This document shows positions 28,385 to 38,164 of a stretch of DNA of 64,000 nucleotides, one piece after another. The first letter of the stretch is position 1, and the number at the start of each line of letters is the position of its first letter. Below the pieces are notes generated by a model. It searched no databases, was not told the DNA's origin, and was given only the letters and a program-made list of their open reading frames with translations. This stretch comes from JACCZX01 sp963729165. Its GTDB lineage: Bacteria > Pseudomonadota > Gammaproteobacteria > Burkholderiales > Burkholderiaceae_F. The position numbers and the translations under genes were made by a program. The stretch lies in the NCBI GenBank assembly GCA_963729165.1, contig CAVSMM010000007.1, positions 248,001-312,000 on the forward strand, written 5' to 3'.

Positions 28385-28654
28385 TTAGCGCGCTGTACCG
28401 CGGCGAAACAGATTGACGATCGCCAGCAGAATGACGGCACCGAGCAATGAAACGACCAATGCGCCTACGCTTAGCGACCCCTGATTAATCGTGGGGACGC
28501 CCACCAGCGGAGAGATCAGCCAGCCGCCGAGCATTGCGCCGACGATACCGACGATGATATTGAGGAAGATGCCTTGCTGCCCATCGGTGCGCATAATCAT
28601 GCTTGCTACCCAGCCGATCAAACCGCCGACAACCAACCAAATGATGAAATTCAT
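28385..28654 (-). CDS. GlsB/YeaQ/YmgE family small membrane protein
   Basis: An 89-residue inner-membrane protein with three hydrophobic segments. It opens MNFIIWLVVGGLIGWVASMI, then INIIVGIVGAMLGGWL-like sequence with glycine zippers, and ends IVNLFRRGTAR. This matches the transglycosylase-associated/stress-response YeaQ family. GGGAGAGAG precedes the ATG at about 28654. An upstream in-frame GTG at 28705 would add 17 unlike residues. Function is poorly known; homologues respond to envelope or osmotic stress. Confidence 0.87.
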   Translation of the reverse strand: MNFIIWLVVGGLIGWVASMIMRTDGQQGIFLNIIVGIVGAMLGGWLISPLVGVPTINQGSLSVGALVVSLLGAVILLAIVNLFRRGTAR

Positions 28655-28794
28655 GTGTCTCTCTCCCGGTAAAAGTAAAGTACAGCGACAGAAAGTTTGC
28701 CACACCTAACCGGCATTGCCAGCAAATCTGACAAACGGCAAGTGCCTGTAACTCGTGTAGCACGCAAAGATCATTCCAGCTTCCAACGGACCTT

Positions 28795-30144
28795 ATGGCA
28801 CTGACACAACTTTGGGCGTCCCCGTTTGGTCTGGCCGGGATTTTTTTTGCACTGCTCGGCGCGCTGCTCTTGTTGTCAGGCATCGGTGCGCTGCTTCGGC
28901 TGCGTCCGCTTCGATTCGTTTCGCGAACGATATTCGGCTTGCTGCTGCTCGCGATCGGCGCACTTGCAGCAACGATCGCAATCGGCACGCACGGCTATAC
29001 GGCACTCGCGCGCGAGGATGTTGCCGCAACGTTGCTCGTACAGCCGACCGGACCGCAGAAGTTCTCGGCAACCGTGCGGTATCCGGATCTGCGCGAAGTG
29101 AAGTTCGAACTTGCAGGCGATGAGGTCTACGTCGACGCACAGATCCTCAAGTGGAAACCGATTGCCAACGTTGTCGGGCTGCACACGGCGTATGAGCTCG
29201 ATCGCATCGCCGGGCGCTACCGCTCGATCGACAACGAACGCTCGGCGCCGCGCACCGTATTCGCACTGTCGCGCGATAAACCGCTTGATCTGTTCGATCT
29301 GCGTCGGCGCTATGCATTTCTGTCGCCACTGCTCGATGCGGAATATGGGTCTGCGAGCTATGTTCCCGTATCACAACCGGCGGAGATCGAGCTGCGGGTG
29401 TCGACAACGGGCCTGTTGATGCGCGAGATCAAGCCGGCGAGCTCAGTAGCGCAGATGGGCCCTTGCCTGGCGGTGATGTGCAAGCAGCCGCAGGATGGCA
29501 AGGTGAAGACGCGGATTGCCGCGGCACTCGGTGTGGAAGTCGCAACCGAGCTGTATCGATGCGCATTGGCCGACACGCTCGCATTGGCGGCATCGATCGA
29601 GGATGTAACGCACGTAGTGAGCTACGCACCGCCGACTTTTGATGGCCGGCGCTACTTCGAGCAGACAGCCTCTTCGTTTGCGCTGATTCCGCAGCGCGGC
29701 ATCACATTGGGCGATCGCATCACCAGCACGCTCGCTCCATTGTTGAAAAATTACAGTCCGGTGGTTCTGATTGGCAGCGACAGTCCCGATTTGCCGGCAG
29801 AGCTGATCACGCGCGCATTCGCAGCGCTTCGCAGTACGGCGGACGTCGTGCTTGGCCCTGCCGCCGACGGCGGCTACTACTTGGTCGGCCTGAATGCGAT
29901 GTGTCCCACTTTGTTCGAGCGTATCGCCTGGAGCACCAGTCTCGTCGCGCAGCAAACGCGCGAACGTGCGGGGGAGGCGGGGCTGCGGATGTTGAGCCTG
30001 CCGAGTTGGCACGATCTTGATACTGTCGCAGACCTCAATGCGATCGTGGCGCCGGGCGCGCCACTGACGCGCGCGTTTGTCGCAACATTGAAGGTCAAGG
30101 AGATCGATGAAAACGAGAGCGGCGGTTGCGTGGAAGGCCGGTGA
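28795..30144 (+). CDS. Fusion ORF: two-TM conserved protein plus DUF2064 (TIGR04282) glycosyltransferase-like domain
   Basis: One 449-residue frame with two parts. Residues 1-220 hold two membrane helices (FGLAGIFFALLGALLLLSGI, TIFGLLLLAIGALAATIAIG) and a soluble portion with DEVYVDAQILKWKP and LHTAYELDRIAGRYR, a conserved protein normally about 220 residues long. From about residue 222, MGPCLAVMCKQPQDGKVKTR begins a DUF2064/GT-A-like domain with LIGSDSPDLPAELITRAF and GPAADGGYYLVGL. The second part looks as if it could start at its own ATG, so the fusion may be real or may come from an indel that erased a stop. The ORF overlaps the start of frmA in another frame. Confidence 0.75.
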   Translation: MALTQLWASPFGLAGIFFALLGALLLLSGIGALLRLRPLRFVSRTIFGLLLLAIGALAATIAIGTHGYTALAREDVAATLLVQPTGPQKFSATVRYPDLREVKFELAGDEVYVDAQILKWKPIANVVGLHTAYELDRIAGRYRSIDNERSAPRTVFALSRDKPLDLFDLRRRYAFLSPLLDAEYGSASYVPVSQPAEIELRVSTTGLLMREIKPASSVAQMGPCLAVMCKQPQDGKVKTRIAAALGVEVATELYRCALADTLALAASIEDVTHVVSYAPPTFDGRRYFEQTASSFALIPQRGITLGDRITSTLAPLLKNYSPVVLIGSDSPDLPAELITRAFAALRSTADVVLGPAADGGYYLVGLNAMCPTLFERIAWSTSLVAQQTRERAGEAGLRMLSLPSWHDLDTVADLNAIVAPGAPLTRAFVATLKVKEIDENESGGCVEGR

Positions 30145-31215
30145 GCCCCTGACGCATCGAGACGGTGGACCTCGATCCGCCGCGCGCTGCAGAGGTCCTG
30201 GTGGAGGTCAAGGCGACCGGTATTTGCCATACCGACTACTACACGCTGTCGGGTGCTGACCCGGAGGGAATTTTTCCTTCAATACTCGGGCACGAAGGGG
30301 CAGGCGTGGTACTTGAAGTGGGCGCCGGCGTAACGACGCTGAAGCCGGGTGATCACGTCATTCCGCTGTACACGCCCGAGTGTCGTCAGTGCAAATTCTG
30401 TCTGTCGCGCAAGACCAATCTGTGCCAGGCGATTCGCGCGACACAGGGACGCGGTTTGATGCCCGACGGCACGTCGCGGTTTTCAATCGGCGGCAAGCCG
30501 ATCCTGCACTACATGGGAACGTCGACCTTTGCGAATCACACCGTGGTGCCTGCGATAGCACTCGCGAAGATTCGCGAGGACGCGCCGTTCGATAAGGTCT
30601 GCTACATCGGGTGCGGGGTCACGACCGGCGTCGGTGCGGTGCTTTTCACGGCAAAAGTCGAGGCGGGAGCCAATGTCGTCGTGTTCGGGCTCGGCGGCAT
30701 TGGCTTGAACGTCATTCAGGGCGCGAAGATGGTCGGTGCCGACCGCATCATCGGAATCGATCCGAATCCTGCGCGCGAAAGCACTTGGCCGAAAGTTCGG
30801 CATGACGCACTTCATCGATCCGAAGAAAGTGGAAAACGTCGTCGACGCGATCGTGCAATTGACCGACGGCGGCGCAGACTACAGCTTCGAATGCATCGGC
30901 AACGTCACGACGATGCGGCAGGCGCTCGAGTGCTGCCACAAGGGGTGGGGCCAAAGCATCATCATCGGCGTGGCTGCTGCGGGCCAGGAGATCAGCACGC
31001 GACCGTTTCAGCTGGTGACCGGGCGCGTATGGAAAGGCACCGCGTTCGGCGGTGCGCGCGGGCGCACCGATGTGCCGCGCATCGTCGACTGGTACATGGA
31101 AGGCAAGCTGAACATCGACGATCTGATCACGCATCATCTGCCGCTCGATCGGATCAACGAAGGATTCGATCTGATGAAACGCGGCGAATCGATTCGCAGC
31201 GTTGTTGAGTTTTAG
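30107..31215 (+). CDS. frmA: S-(hydroxymethyl)glutathione dehydrogenase (class III alcohol dehydrogenase), two frameshifts
   Basis: Oxidises the formaldehyde-glutathione adduct with NAD. ATG 30107, with AAGGAG 4 bases upstream, opens MKTRAAVAWKAGEPLT; one extra C near 30153 then shifts to ETVDLDPPRAAEVLVEVKAT. Catalytic zinc ligands sit in ATGICHTDYYTLSG, GHEGAGVV and CYIGCGVTTG, and structural-zinc cysteines in CRQCKFCLSRKTNLC. NAD binding is at VVFGLGGIGLNVIQGAK. A second +1 step near 30785 precedes LGRKFGMTHFIDPKK. The gene is followed 15 bases later by fghA, completing the glutathione-dependent formaldehyde pathway. Confidence 0.95.
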
Positions 31216-31230
31216 CTGCGAAATTCTGAG

Positions 31231-32104
31231 GTGCCGCAGCTTGAACTGCTCAGCGAGCACGGCTGCTTTGGCGGCCGCCAGCTGTTCTATCGGCACTCGT
31301 CGACGGAGATTGGATTGCCGATGCGGTTTGCGCTGTTCATGCCGCCGCGCGCGTCGAGCGCGGGATTGCCGATGCTGATGTTTCTCGCCGGGTCTGACGT
31401 GCACCGAGGAAACATTCACGATAAAGGCAGGTGCGCAGCGAATGGCCGGCGCAACTCGGCATCGCGCTGCTGGTGCCGGATACAAGCCCGCGCGGCGCAG
31501 GAATACCGGGTGAGGCCGATGCGTGGGACTTCGGCGTCGGCGCCAGTTTCTATCTGGACGCGACGCGCGAGCCTTGGGCCAAGCCACTGGCGCATGGAGA
31601 GTTATCTGATGCGCGAGCTGCTTGCCGCTCGTGGTCGAGAGGTTTTCGATCGATGCGTCGCGCATCGGTATCTTCGGGCATTCGATGGGCGGTCACGGTG
31701 CGTTGACGCTTGCGTTGCGGCACCGGACCGCTTCGCGTCGGTCTCGGCGTTTGCGCCGATTGCCGCTCCAATGCAGGCGCCTTGGGGCAAGAAAGCATTC
31801 AGCGGCTATCTCGGTGAAGACGTCGGTCGCTGGGAGCAGCACGATGCGAGCGCACTGATGAGTCGGCAGACCGGCGCCGCCGTTTCCGCATGGAGTGCTG
31901 ATCGATCAGGGGCTGGCTGATCCATTCTTGAGCGAACAACTGTATCCCGCCACGTTCGAGGCGGCGTGTCGGAAAGTAGATCAGCCACTAACGCTGCGAT
32001 ATCACGAAGGCTATGACCACGGCTATTACTTCATCGCGACGTTCGTCGATGATCACCTGCGCTTTCATCACCGCGCGATCGGCGCAGCTGAGCGAACGTC
32101 CTAG
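31231..32104 (+). CDS. fghA: S-formylglutathione hydrolase, several frameshifts
   Basis: Hydrolyses S-formylglutathione to formate and glutathione. Across frames the family sequence reads LLSEHGCFGGRQLFYRHSST, LGIALLVPDTSPRGAGIPGE, IGIFGHSMGGHGALTLAL with nucleophile Ser, FAPIAAPMQAPWGKKAFSGY, LIDQGLADPFL with the acid, and EGYDHGYYFIATF with the catalytic His. Breaks fall near 31400, 31590, 31720 and 31890. GTG 31231 is the likely start. It pairs with frmA upstream as an operon. Its 3' end overlaps the convergent UdgX gene by 4 bases. Confidence 0.9.
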
Positions 32105-33557
32105 CTGCGCAAACTGCGGATGTACTTCGATGCGATTTTCAGGTCTTCGACAAATTTGCCGTACTCGGCGTCGCGCGTCTCCGGAAGCACGCGCAGTAAA
32201 TACGACGGATGCACGGTCACGAGCACGCGAGTCGACGGCGGAAGCTCGTTTTGCGGCTCAATCAGCGTTCCGCGGTTGGCAAGGATCGGCAGTGCGCGTC
32301 CGAGCACGGCGCGCACTGCGGTGGCACCCAGCGCCACGATCAGAGCCGGCTGCACCGTAGCCACTTCGCTTTCGTACCACACGTGGCAGGCGGCAATTTC
32401 AAGTTCCGCCGGCTTCTTGTGCAGGCGGCGCTTGCCACGCAGCTCGTACTTGAAATGCTTGACCGCATTGGTGACGTAAACCTCGCCGCGGTCGATGCCC
32501 GCTGCTGACAGCGCGCGGTCGAGCAATTGGCCGGCCGGGCCCACGAAGGGACGACCGGCGAGATCTTCCTGATCGCCCGGCTGCTCACCAACCAGCATCA
32601 GGCGCGCTGACATCGGCCCCTCTCCAGGCACTGCCTGTGTCGCGTACTTCCACAGCGGGCAGTTACGACACTGATCGAGCAACTTGCGTTGCTCTTCACC
32701 GGCACCCGAGTTGACGCTCGGTAAAGAAACCGGCGGGCGCACAGGGGGCACACGGCCTCTGCGAGGTGCGGCCGCCTCCGCTGGCGATCATCTGGCCTGC
32801 GCGCTTCGTTGCTGCGGCAGCGAGTGGCTCGATCAGCTGTGCTTCGGGCAGATTCGCCCAGAATTTTCTTGGCATATGTCCCCGCGTGACCTTCACGTTG
32901 ACTCGCGATGGATTGAAAGTTGACGCGTAATACGCGCGCCACAATTCTTCAAGGGCATCATCGTTCGGCGCTTCGGCGCGCGAAACACCATCGGCGAAGG
33001 TCAGTTGAGTTCCGTCCCAGATGGCCGACCGCTCGGGCGTCAGAATCGCCCAGCGCTGGCCGGCGAAGCGGCGCGCGAAAAACCCCGCGGTAGCTTCGAC
33101 AATGTGATGCTCGGGCTCGTACCACGCAACGAACTGCGCGCCACCTTCGTCTTCGATTTTGCGAAAGCGCACATACGCATGCATACGGTGTTCGTCGTGG
33201 CGCACTTGGCGCTCGAGGACTCTGAGCCGCATCACATCCGGATCCACATCGATCTGCATCAGCTGAGGCTCATTCCGAAGCCGCAGCACCACTCGATATA
33301 ACGCTGCAAAGCGATCAGGGCTGCGATGCAACACGACCTTTCGTGCCAATTCGATAAATTCTGCGCGGCACCCTGATTTCATTCCGCGCAGCGCTTGCGG
33401 CCGCTGCGGTGTCGATGTCGACAGGGTCGTCGAGCAGAGATGTTGTGCCGTTGATGCGCCAGTGCACATCGTCCGCAGGAATTGCGCGAGCGGCAAGCGA
33501 GCGGGCTTGCCGGCGCCAACCGTCGAAGTCGATCTCGCTCGCCAGCTGCAGTTGCAT
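32101..33557 (-). CDS. DUF4130-UdgX two-domain uracil-DNA-binding protein, two frameshifts
   Basis: The span encodes about 485 residues. The N-terminal half is the DUF4130 / TIGR03915 domain (FDGWRRQARSLAARAIPADD, EFIELARKVVLHRSPDRFAA, WAILTPERSAIWDG). The C-terminal half is a family-4-like UDG of the UdgX type: GEQPGDQEDLAGRPFVGPAG, then KHFKYELRGKRRLHKKP with the UdgX-specific insert whose His forms a covalent link to uracil-DNA in characterised members, and VHPSYLLR. Frame steps occur near 33370 and 32750, both +1, so one gene is more likely than two. It starts 2 bases after the rSAM gene. In other genomes these proteins occur together. Confidence 0.85.
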
Positions 33558-33559
33558 GA

Positions 33560-34819
33560 CTAAACCTGCAGCTCAAGTTGCGACGTCTTGGCCAAGCCAT
33601 GCATGGAGGTCGTACGCCTCATCAATGCGACGGCGTCGCCGCGGGGACGACAGTCCGCAAGCACGATGAATGGCGTCGCCTTCGCGGCCGGGACACCGAG
33701 ACGTTTCAAATCATCAGTGCGAATGGACCGAAATCGCCGCGCGCGAACGACGCGATCGACGGTTCGGCGCCCAAATCCTGGAACACGAAGCAGCGCTTCG
33801 CGTGGTGCGCGATTGACGTCGACGGGGAAAAATTCAGGATGCGCAAACGCCCAGGCAAGTTTTGGATCGACGTCCATTGCGAGGTGCGGGCTTTCGCGTG
33901 GCAGCAACTCGTCGACACTGAAACCATAATGCCGCAACAACCAGTCCGTCTGGTAAAGCCGGCTCTCGCGCTGCAGCGGCGGAGCGGACAAAGGAAGTCG
34001 CCTGCTGGGGTCCGGAATGGGACTGAATGCCGAGTAGTAGATGCGGCTGAGTCGATACGAGCCGTATAAATGCGCGGCGAGATCGATGATCTGCCGATCG
34101 TTGGCATCGTCGGCGCCGACGATCAACTGAGTGCTTTGACCAGTCGCCGTGAACGGCGGTGTCGCTGGACGTTTAGCAAGCGATGTCGAAGGACGCACTC
34201 GGCGCGCATCCTTTGTTTCATCGATGTGTGTTCGAAGCCGGCCCATCGCGAGCTTGATCGTTTGCTCGTTTTTCTCCGGCGCCAGTTTTTGCAAGCTTTC
34301 TGTCTTGGGCAATTCGACGTTGACTGACAGCCGATCGGCATACCGGCCCGCTTGTGCCAGCAACTCCGGCGCAGCATCCGGAATCGTCTTTAAATGGATG
34401 TAGCCACGAAAGTCGTGTTCGACGCGCAGACGCCGCGCAACTTCAACCAACTCGCCCATCGTGTGATCCGGGCTTTTGATGATGCCGGAGCTTAAAAACA
34501 AGCCCTCGATGTAATTGCGAGCGTAAAAATCGAGCGTGAGCTGAACGACTTCATCGACCGTGAAGCGCGCCCTTTGAACGTTCGACGACAACCGATTGAT
34601 GCAGTACGCACAGTCGTAAATACACGCGTTCGTCAACAAGATCTTGAGCAGCGACACACAGCGGCCGTCGGGCGTGTAGCTGTGGCAAATGCCCATGCCT
34701 TCAGTGGACCCGATGCCGCGGCCGCCGATCGAGCTGCGGCGACTCGCTCCGCTCGACGCACACGACGCGTCGTACTTGGCTGCATCGGCCAATATTTCGA
34801 GCTTCGTCAGCAATTCCAT
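33560..34819 (-). CDS. Putative DNA modification/repair radical SAM protein (TIGR03916 type)
   Basis: A 419-residue radical SAM enzyme. Cys66, Cys70 and Cys73 form the 4Fe-4S motif in NACIYDCAYC. GLFLSSGIIKSPDHTMGEL and DRLSVNVELPKTESLQKL follow in the barrel. The C-terminus has a helix-hairpin-helix element (REALLRVPGFGRRTVDRVV), suggesting DNA contact. This is the known partner of UDG-like proteins. It lies 87 bases behind lexA in the same direction and directly ahead of the UdgX gene, so the set is likely expressed during the SOS response. The reaction is not established. Confidence 0.88.
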   Translation of the reverse strand: MELLTKLEILADAAKYDASCASSGASRRSSIGGRGIGSTEGMGICHSYTPDGRCVSLLKILLTNACIYDCAYCINRLSSNVQRARFTVDEVVQLTLDFYARNYIEGLFLSSGIIKSPDHTMGELVEVARRLRVEHDFRGYIHLKTIPDAAPELLAQAGRYADRLSVNVELPKTESLQKLAPEKNEQTIKLAMGRLRTHIDETKDARRVRPSTSLAKRPATPPFTATGQSTQLIVGADDANDRQIIDLAAHLYGSYRLSRIYYSAFSPIPDPSRRLPLSAPPLQRESRLYQTDWLLRHYGFSVDELLPRESPHLAMDVDPKLAWAFAHPEFFPVDVNRAPREALLRVPGFGRRTVDRVVRARRFRSIRTDDLKRLGVPAAKATPFIVLADCRPRGDAVALMRRTTSMHGLAKTSQLELQV

Positions 34820-34906
34820 GCTACGTATCGAGCCGAGGCATAGTTTGACGTCGCACGGTGTGCAAGACTGATACCCGCCACCGAGACGATGGCCGCCGGG
34901 GGCTGA

Positions 34907-35560
34907 TTACAACGAGGCTCTAATGACTCCGACTGCGATGCCTTCAATCGCAAACGCCTCGCGCTTCAGATCGACAATGATCGGCTTGTAATCCGGGTTC
35001 TCGGCAATGAGCTCCGCGCGTGCACCACGCAACTTGAGACGCTTGACCGTGACGTCATCGCCAATACGAGCAACGACAACTTGCCCGGAGCGCGCTTGAG
35101 GCTGGCGATGCACCGCGAGCCAATCGCCGTCGAGAATTCCGGCGTCACGCATACTCATCCCGCGGACTTCGAGCAGATAATCGGCGTAGGGTTTGAAGGT
35201 AGCGGGATCGACTGCCGCTGTCGCCATTACGTTTTCCTGCGCAAGAATTGGACTTCCTGCCGCAACTTTGCCGATAACCGGCAGCCCACTGTCCTGTGCG
35301 GCCAGCATCAACTCGCGAACACTGTCTTTCAGCCGAATCCCGCGCGAGGTGCCGGCCACGAGCTCGATCAATCCTTTCTTGCGTAATGCCTGAAGATGCT
35401 GTTCGGCCGCATTCAATGAACGAAAGCCGAATGCCTGAGAAATTTCATCGCGCGTTGGTGGGGCGCCGCTTTCAGTGAGCGTCTGCCGAATGAACTCCAG
35501 AATCTCGGTTTGACGCGGGGTGGGGTCGACTGCAGGAACCGGTACTGGCCGCACGCTCAT
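34907..35560 (-). CDS. lexA: LexA SOS repressor
   Basis: A 217-residue repressor-protease. The winged HTH is at the N-terminus (PTPRQTEILEFIRQTLTESG, PTRDEISQAFGFRSLNAAEQ). The self-cleavage site is the Ala-Gly in GKVAAGSPI. The catalytic Ser is in EVRGMSMRDAGILDGDW and the general-base Lys in DVTVKRLKLRG. ATG 35560 is preceded by GGGAGA. A LexA box overlaps its promoter, indicating autoregulation. It heads a minus-strand group with the rSAM and UdgX repair genes. It is intact. Confidence 0.97.
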   Translation of the reverse strand: MSVRPVPVPAVDPTPRQTEILEFIRQTLTESGAPPTRDEISQAFGFRSLNAAEQHLQALRKKGLIELVAGTSRGIRLKDSVRELMLAAQDSGLPVIGKVAAGSPILAQENVMATAAVDPATFKPYADYLLEVRGMSMRDAGILDGDWLAVHRQPQARSGQVVVARIGDDVTVKRLKLRGARAELIAENPDYKPIIVDLKREAFAIEGIAVGVIRASL

Positions 35561-35584
35561 GGGTCATCTCCCAAAAATGAGATA

Positions 35585-35600
35585 CTGTTAATGTATACAG
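35585..35600 (-). promoter_or_regulatory. LexA box (SOS operator) of lexA
   Basis: CTGT-N8-ACAG (CTGTTAATGTATACAG) is a perfect match to the gammaproteobacterial/betaproteobacterial SOS box. It lies 25 bases before the lexA ATG. On the minus strand it covers the likely -10 (TATACA or TACATT), with TTGCCT as a candidate -35 upstream. Confidence 0.9.
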
Positions 35601-35929
35601 TGTGCGAATCAAAGGCAAGTGCGCTCCTTCTAACGTCGACCATCGTTTTTTCTTGAGGCGGAAACTCTTGCGGAACGGCGCATGCGTGATAAACTTCTTC
35701 ACCATCCAAGTTGAGTCGGCCAAAGCTGCGCGATCAGCGTGCTTCGGGGCCGGCAGCGTTGCCGGATCGTTCGACTTCCGCGCTCGGCTTCCGAAATAAT
35801 CAGCCGCACGAAGCGTACGTAATCCGAATTTTCAAACACCTTATTTGTTTAGGCGTGCGGCTCAGCGACCGTTTCGGTGCGTCGCAAGCTTGCAGTCGAC
35901 GACGCGAGGGGTAATTCCTTTCGAAGCTG
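35601..35929 (+). promoter_or_regulatory. Intergenic region between lexA and scpB with candidate scpB promoter
   Basis: No gene is supported in these 329 bases. TTGCGG (35668-35673) and TAAACT (35690-35695) are separated by 16 bp and would give scpB a leader of roughly 230 nt. No riboswitch or strong hairpin was recognised in the leader. Confidence 0.5.
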
Positions 35930-36583
35930 ATGAATACTTCCGAGGCCAAGGTCGTGGTTGAAGCGGCGCTTCTTACTGCCGAGCAACCGCTGTCAGTCCC
36001 CGAGCTGCGCCGTTTGCTTAACGACGAGCTCAACGCCGACAGCGTACGTATGCTGCTCGATCAGTTGCGCAGCGATTGGCAGGGACGCGGGCTTGAACTC
36101 GTCGCTATTTCGACGGGATGGCGCTTTCAGAGCGCCCCCGCCATGCGCCATTACCTCGATCGCTTGAATCCGGAGCGTCCGCCGAAATATTCGCGCGCTG
36201 TTTTAGAGACGCTTGCGATCATTGCGTACCGCCAACCGGTCACGCGGGGCGATATCGAGGATGTGCGCGGCGTAACGGTATCGAGCTCTGTGATCAGGAC
36301 CCTTGAAGAACGCGGCTGGATCGAAGTCGTCGGTCATCGCGAGGTGCCAGGCCGGCCTGCCTTGTTCAGCACGACCGCAGAATTTCTGGATGACCTTGGC
36401 CTGCGCTCGGTTGCGGAGCTGCCGTCATTGCAGGACGCTGGCGGCGACGCCGCAGCCGAACTAGAACTGCAACTCTCCGATGCGGCAGATGCATCGTCTC
36501 CGATGACTGCGCGTTCAATATCCGAATCGGTGTCTTCCACCGAGTTGACCTATTCCCAAACTTCTTCGCTTCCCATTTCCTGA
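35930..36583 (+). CDS. scpB: Segregation and condensation protein B
   Basis: A 217-residue winged-helix kleisin-partner protein that joins ScpA and SMC in chromosome condensation. The conserved region includes VVEAALLTAEQPLSVPELRR, GWRFQSAPAMRHYLDRL, YSRAVLETLAIIAYRQPVTR and WIEVVGHREVPGRPALF. The tail after residue 165 is Ser/Ala/Glu-rich and poorly conserved. The stop overlaps the rluB ATG by one base. No scpA is in the window, although it usually lies nearby. It is intact. Confidence 0.94.
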   Translation: MNTSEAKVVVEAALLTAEQPLSVPELRRLLNDELNADSVRMLLDQLRSDWQGRGLELVAISTGWRFQSAPAMRHYLDRLNPERPPKYSRAVLETLAIIAYRQPVTRGDIEDVRGVTVSSSVIRTLEERGWIEVVGHREVPGRPALFSTTAEFLDDLGLRSVAELPSLQDAGGDAAAELELQLSDAADASSPMTARSISESVSSTELTYSQTSSLPIS

Positions 36584-38109
36584 TGAGCACCCTCACTTCT
36601 CCCGACGAACCTATTCCCGACGAGCCGATGGCAGCAGATATTTCCGGTGACGTGGCGGAAGCCGACGGCAACGTCATCAACGGCAATGTCGCTGAACCTG
36701 ATGGTGCCGCAGAGGCAGATGAAGTAGATGGAAATCGCAGCGAAACGCCCGCCAGCGGAAATGGACGCGCGCCGCGTTCCCGCGGACGGCGACGGCGCGG
36801 ACGCGGCGGGGATCGTGGGGGTGAGCGAGGCGATCGCGGACCGCGAGCCGAGCGAACTGTTGCTCCGGCTGCTGCCTCTGCAGGGCCCGCCGCTCCCGTT
36901 GAGCCTCAGGCGCCTCTGGCAGGCGACGGTGAGGATATCAATCCGGCCGCGATGGCGGAATCTGCGTTGTCGCGGGAGCTTCTCGAACGTGGCCGCCAGG
37001 CGGCTAAACAGACGCAGTTGGCGCAGTCAGACAAGCTACACAAGGTGTTGGCTGACGCCGGCATTGGGTCGCGTCGTGATATGGAAGAGATGATCATCGC
37101 GGGCCGCGTCTCGGTAAACGGCGAACCCGCCCATATCGGCCAGCGTGTCCTGGCAAGCGATCAGGTGCGGATTAACGGCAAGCCGCTGGCGCGGAAGGCG
37201 CCCGGCCGCGCACCGCGCGTGTTGCTCTATCACAAGCCCGTCGGTGAAATCGTTACGCAGGAAGATCCGGGCGCGCGACCGACCGTCTTTGAAAAGCTAC
37301 CGAAAGTTTCCGGTGGACGCTGGGTCGCGGTAGGTCGGCTCGATTTGAATTCCGAAGGACTGTTGATCTTCACCACGTCGGGTGAATTGGCCAATCGCCT
37401 GATGCATCCGCGCTATGAAGTCGAGCGCGAGTATGCGGTTAGAGTACTGGGCGAGGTCACCGAAGAGCAGCGACAGAAATTGCTGGATGGCGTCGAGCTG
37501 CAGGACGGCCCCGCCAAATTTTCGCGCGTGGATGAGGCAGGGGGTGACGGCGCGAATCGCTGGTATCGAGTGGCGATTAGCGAAGGGCGCAATCGCGAAG
37601 TGCGTCGTATCTTCGAAGCGATCGGGCTGACGGTGAGTCGATTGATTCGCATTCGCTACGGTTCGATCCAGTTGCCGCGTTCGCTGGCACGAGGTCGCTT
37701 TCAGGAGCTGGCCCCCGAGTGGGTGCAGGCATGGGTGCATGACCTCGGTATTGGCATCGATGAGATCCGGCAGCGCCAGGGCTCGTCCGAAGGCGGACGT
37801 GGACGTGGCCGCGGTCGTGGCGACGGCAATCGGAAGCAGGGCAACCGCGACGGGCAGTTTGGGTCGCAGGGCCGGCAGCCTTCGCAGAATTTCGGGCAGG
37901 GATTTAGCCCGGGCAACGGCGGTCAGCCCGGCGCGGGCCAGGGTCCGGGGTCCGGTCGGGGCCGCGGCAAACCGCAGCCAGCAAACCGGCCCCCGCGCCA
38001 GCCCGATCCACTGACGAGCAGCGTGACCTACATCGCTGCTGGTCACGGCTTGCCGAACAACGGCAGACCAGCGCGTTTCAAGCGTGGGAAACCGCCGCGA
38101 AACTTTTAA
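36583..38109 (+). CDS. rluB: 23S rRNA pseudouridine(2605) synthase RluB with long disordered tails
   Basis: The 508 residues hold an acidic then Arg-rich N-terminal extension (about 145 residues), an S4 RNA-binding domain (DKLHKVLADAGIGSRRDMEE), and the synthase domain with catalytic Asp in VAVGRLDLNSEGLLIFTTSG. After the core, from about residue 405, a Gly/Arg/Gln-rich tail with repeated GRGRG follows. The core modifies helix 89 of 23S rRNA. Such tails are common in Burkholderiales RluB and may add nonspecific RNA binding. It is intact. Confidence 0.93.
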   Translation: MSTLTSPDEPIPDEPMAADISGDVAEADGNVINGNVAEPDGAAEADEVDGNRSETPASGNGRAPRSRGRRRRGRGGDRGGERGDRGPRAERTVAPAAASAGPAAPVEPQAPLAGDGEDINPAAMAESALSRELLERGRQAAKQTQLAQSDKLHKVLADAGIGSRRDMEEMIIAGRVSVNGEPAHIGQRVLASDQVRINGKPLARKAPGRAPRVLLYHKPVGEIVTQEDPGARPTVFEKLPKVSGGRWVAVGRLDLNSEGLLIFTTSGELANRLMHPRYEVEREYAVRVLGEVTEEQRQKLLDGVELQDGPAKFSRVDEAGGDGANRWYRVAISEGRNREVRRIFEAIGLTVSRLIRIRYGSIQLPRSLARGRFQELAPEWVQAWVHDLGIGIDEIRQRQGSSEGGRGRGRGRGDGNRKQGNRDGQFGSQGRQPSQNFGQGFSPGNGGQPGAGQGPGSGRGRGKPQPANRPPRQPDPLTSSVTYIAAGHGLPNNGRPARFKRGKPPRNF

Positions 38110-38164
38110 AGCTGCTTCGCCAGGATCCGCAGAAGCGAGCTTGTTGAGTGACGCCTCTGCCCCA

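Noticed and set aside
32696..33557. DUF4130 protein as a gene separate from UdgX
   Set aside because: The frames join with single +1 steps and the combined length of about 485 residues matches the usual two-domain protein.
37297..38046. 249-codon minus-strand ORF opposite rluB
   Set aside because: Arises from GC-rich codons of the RluB tail; no ribosome site and no recognisable protein.
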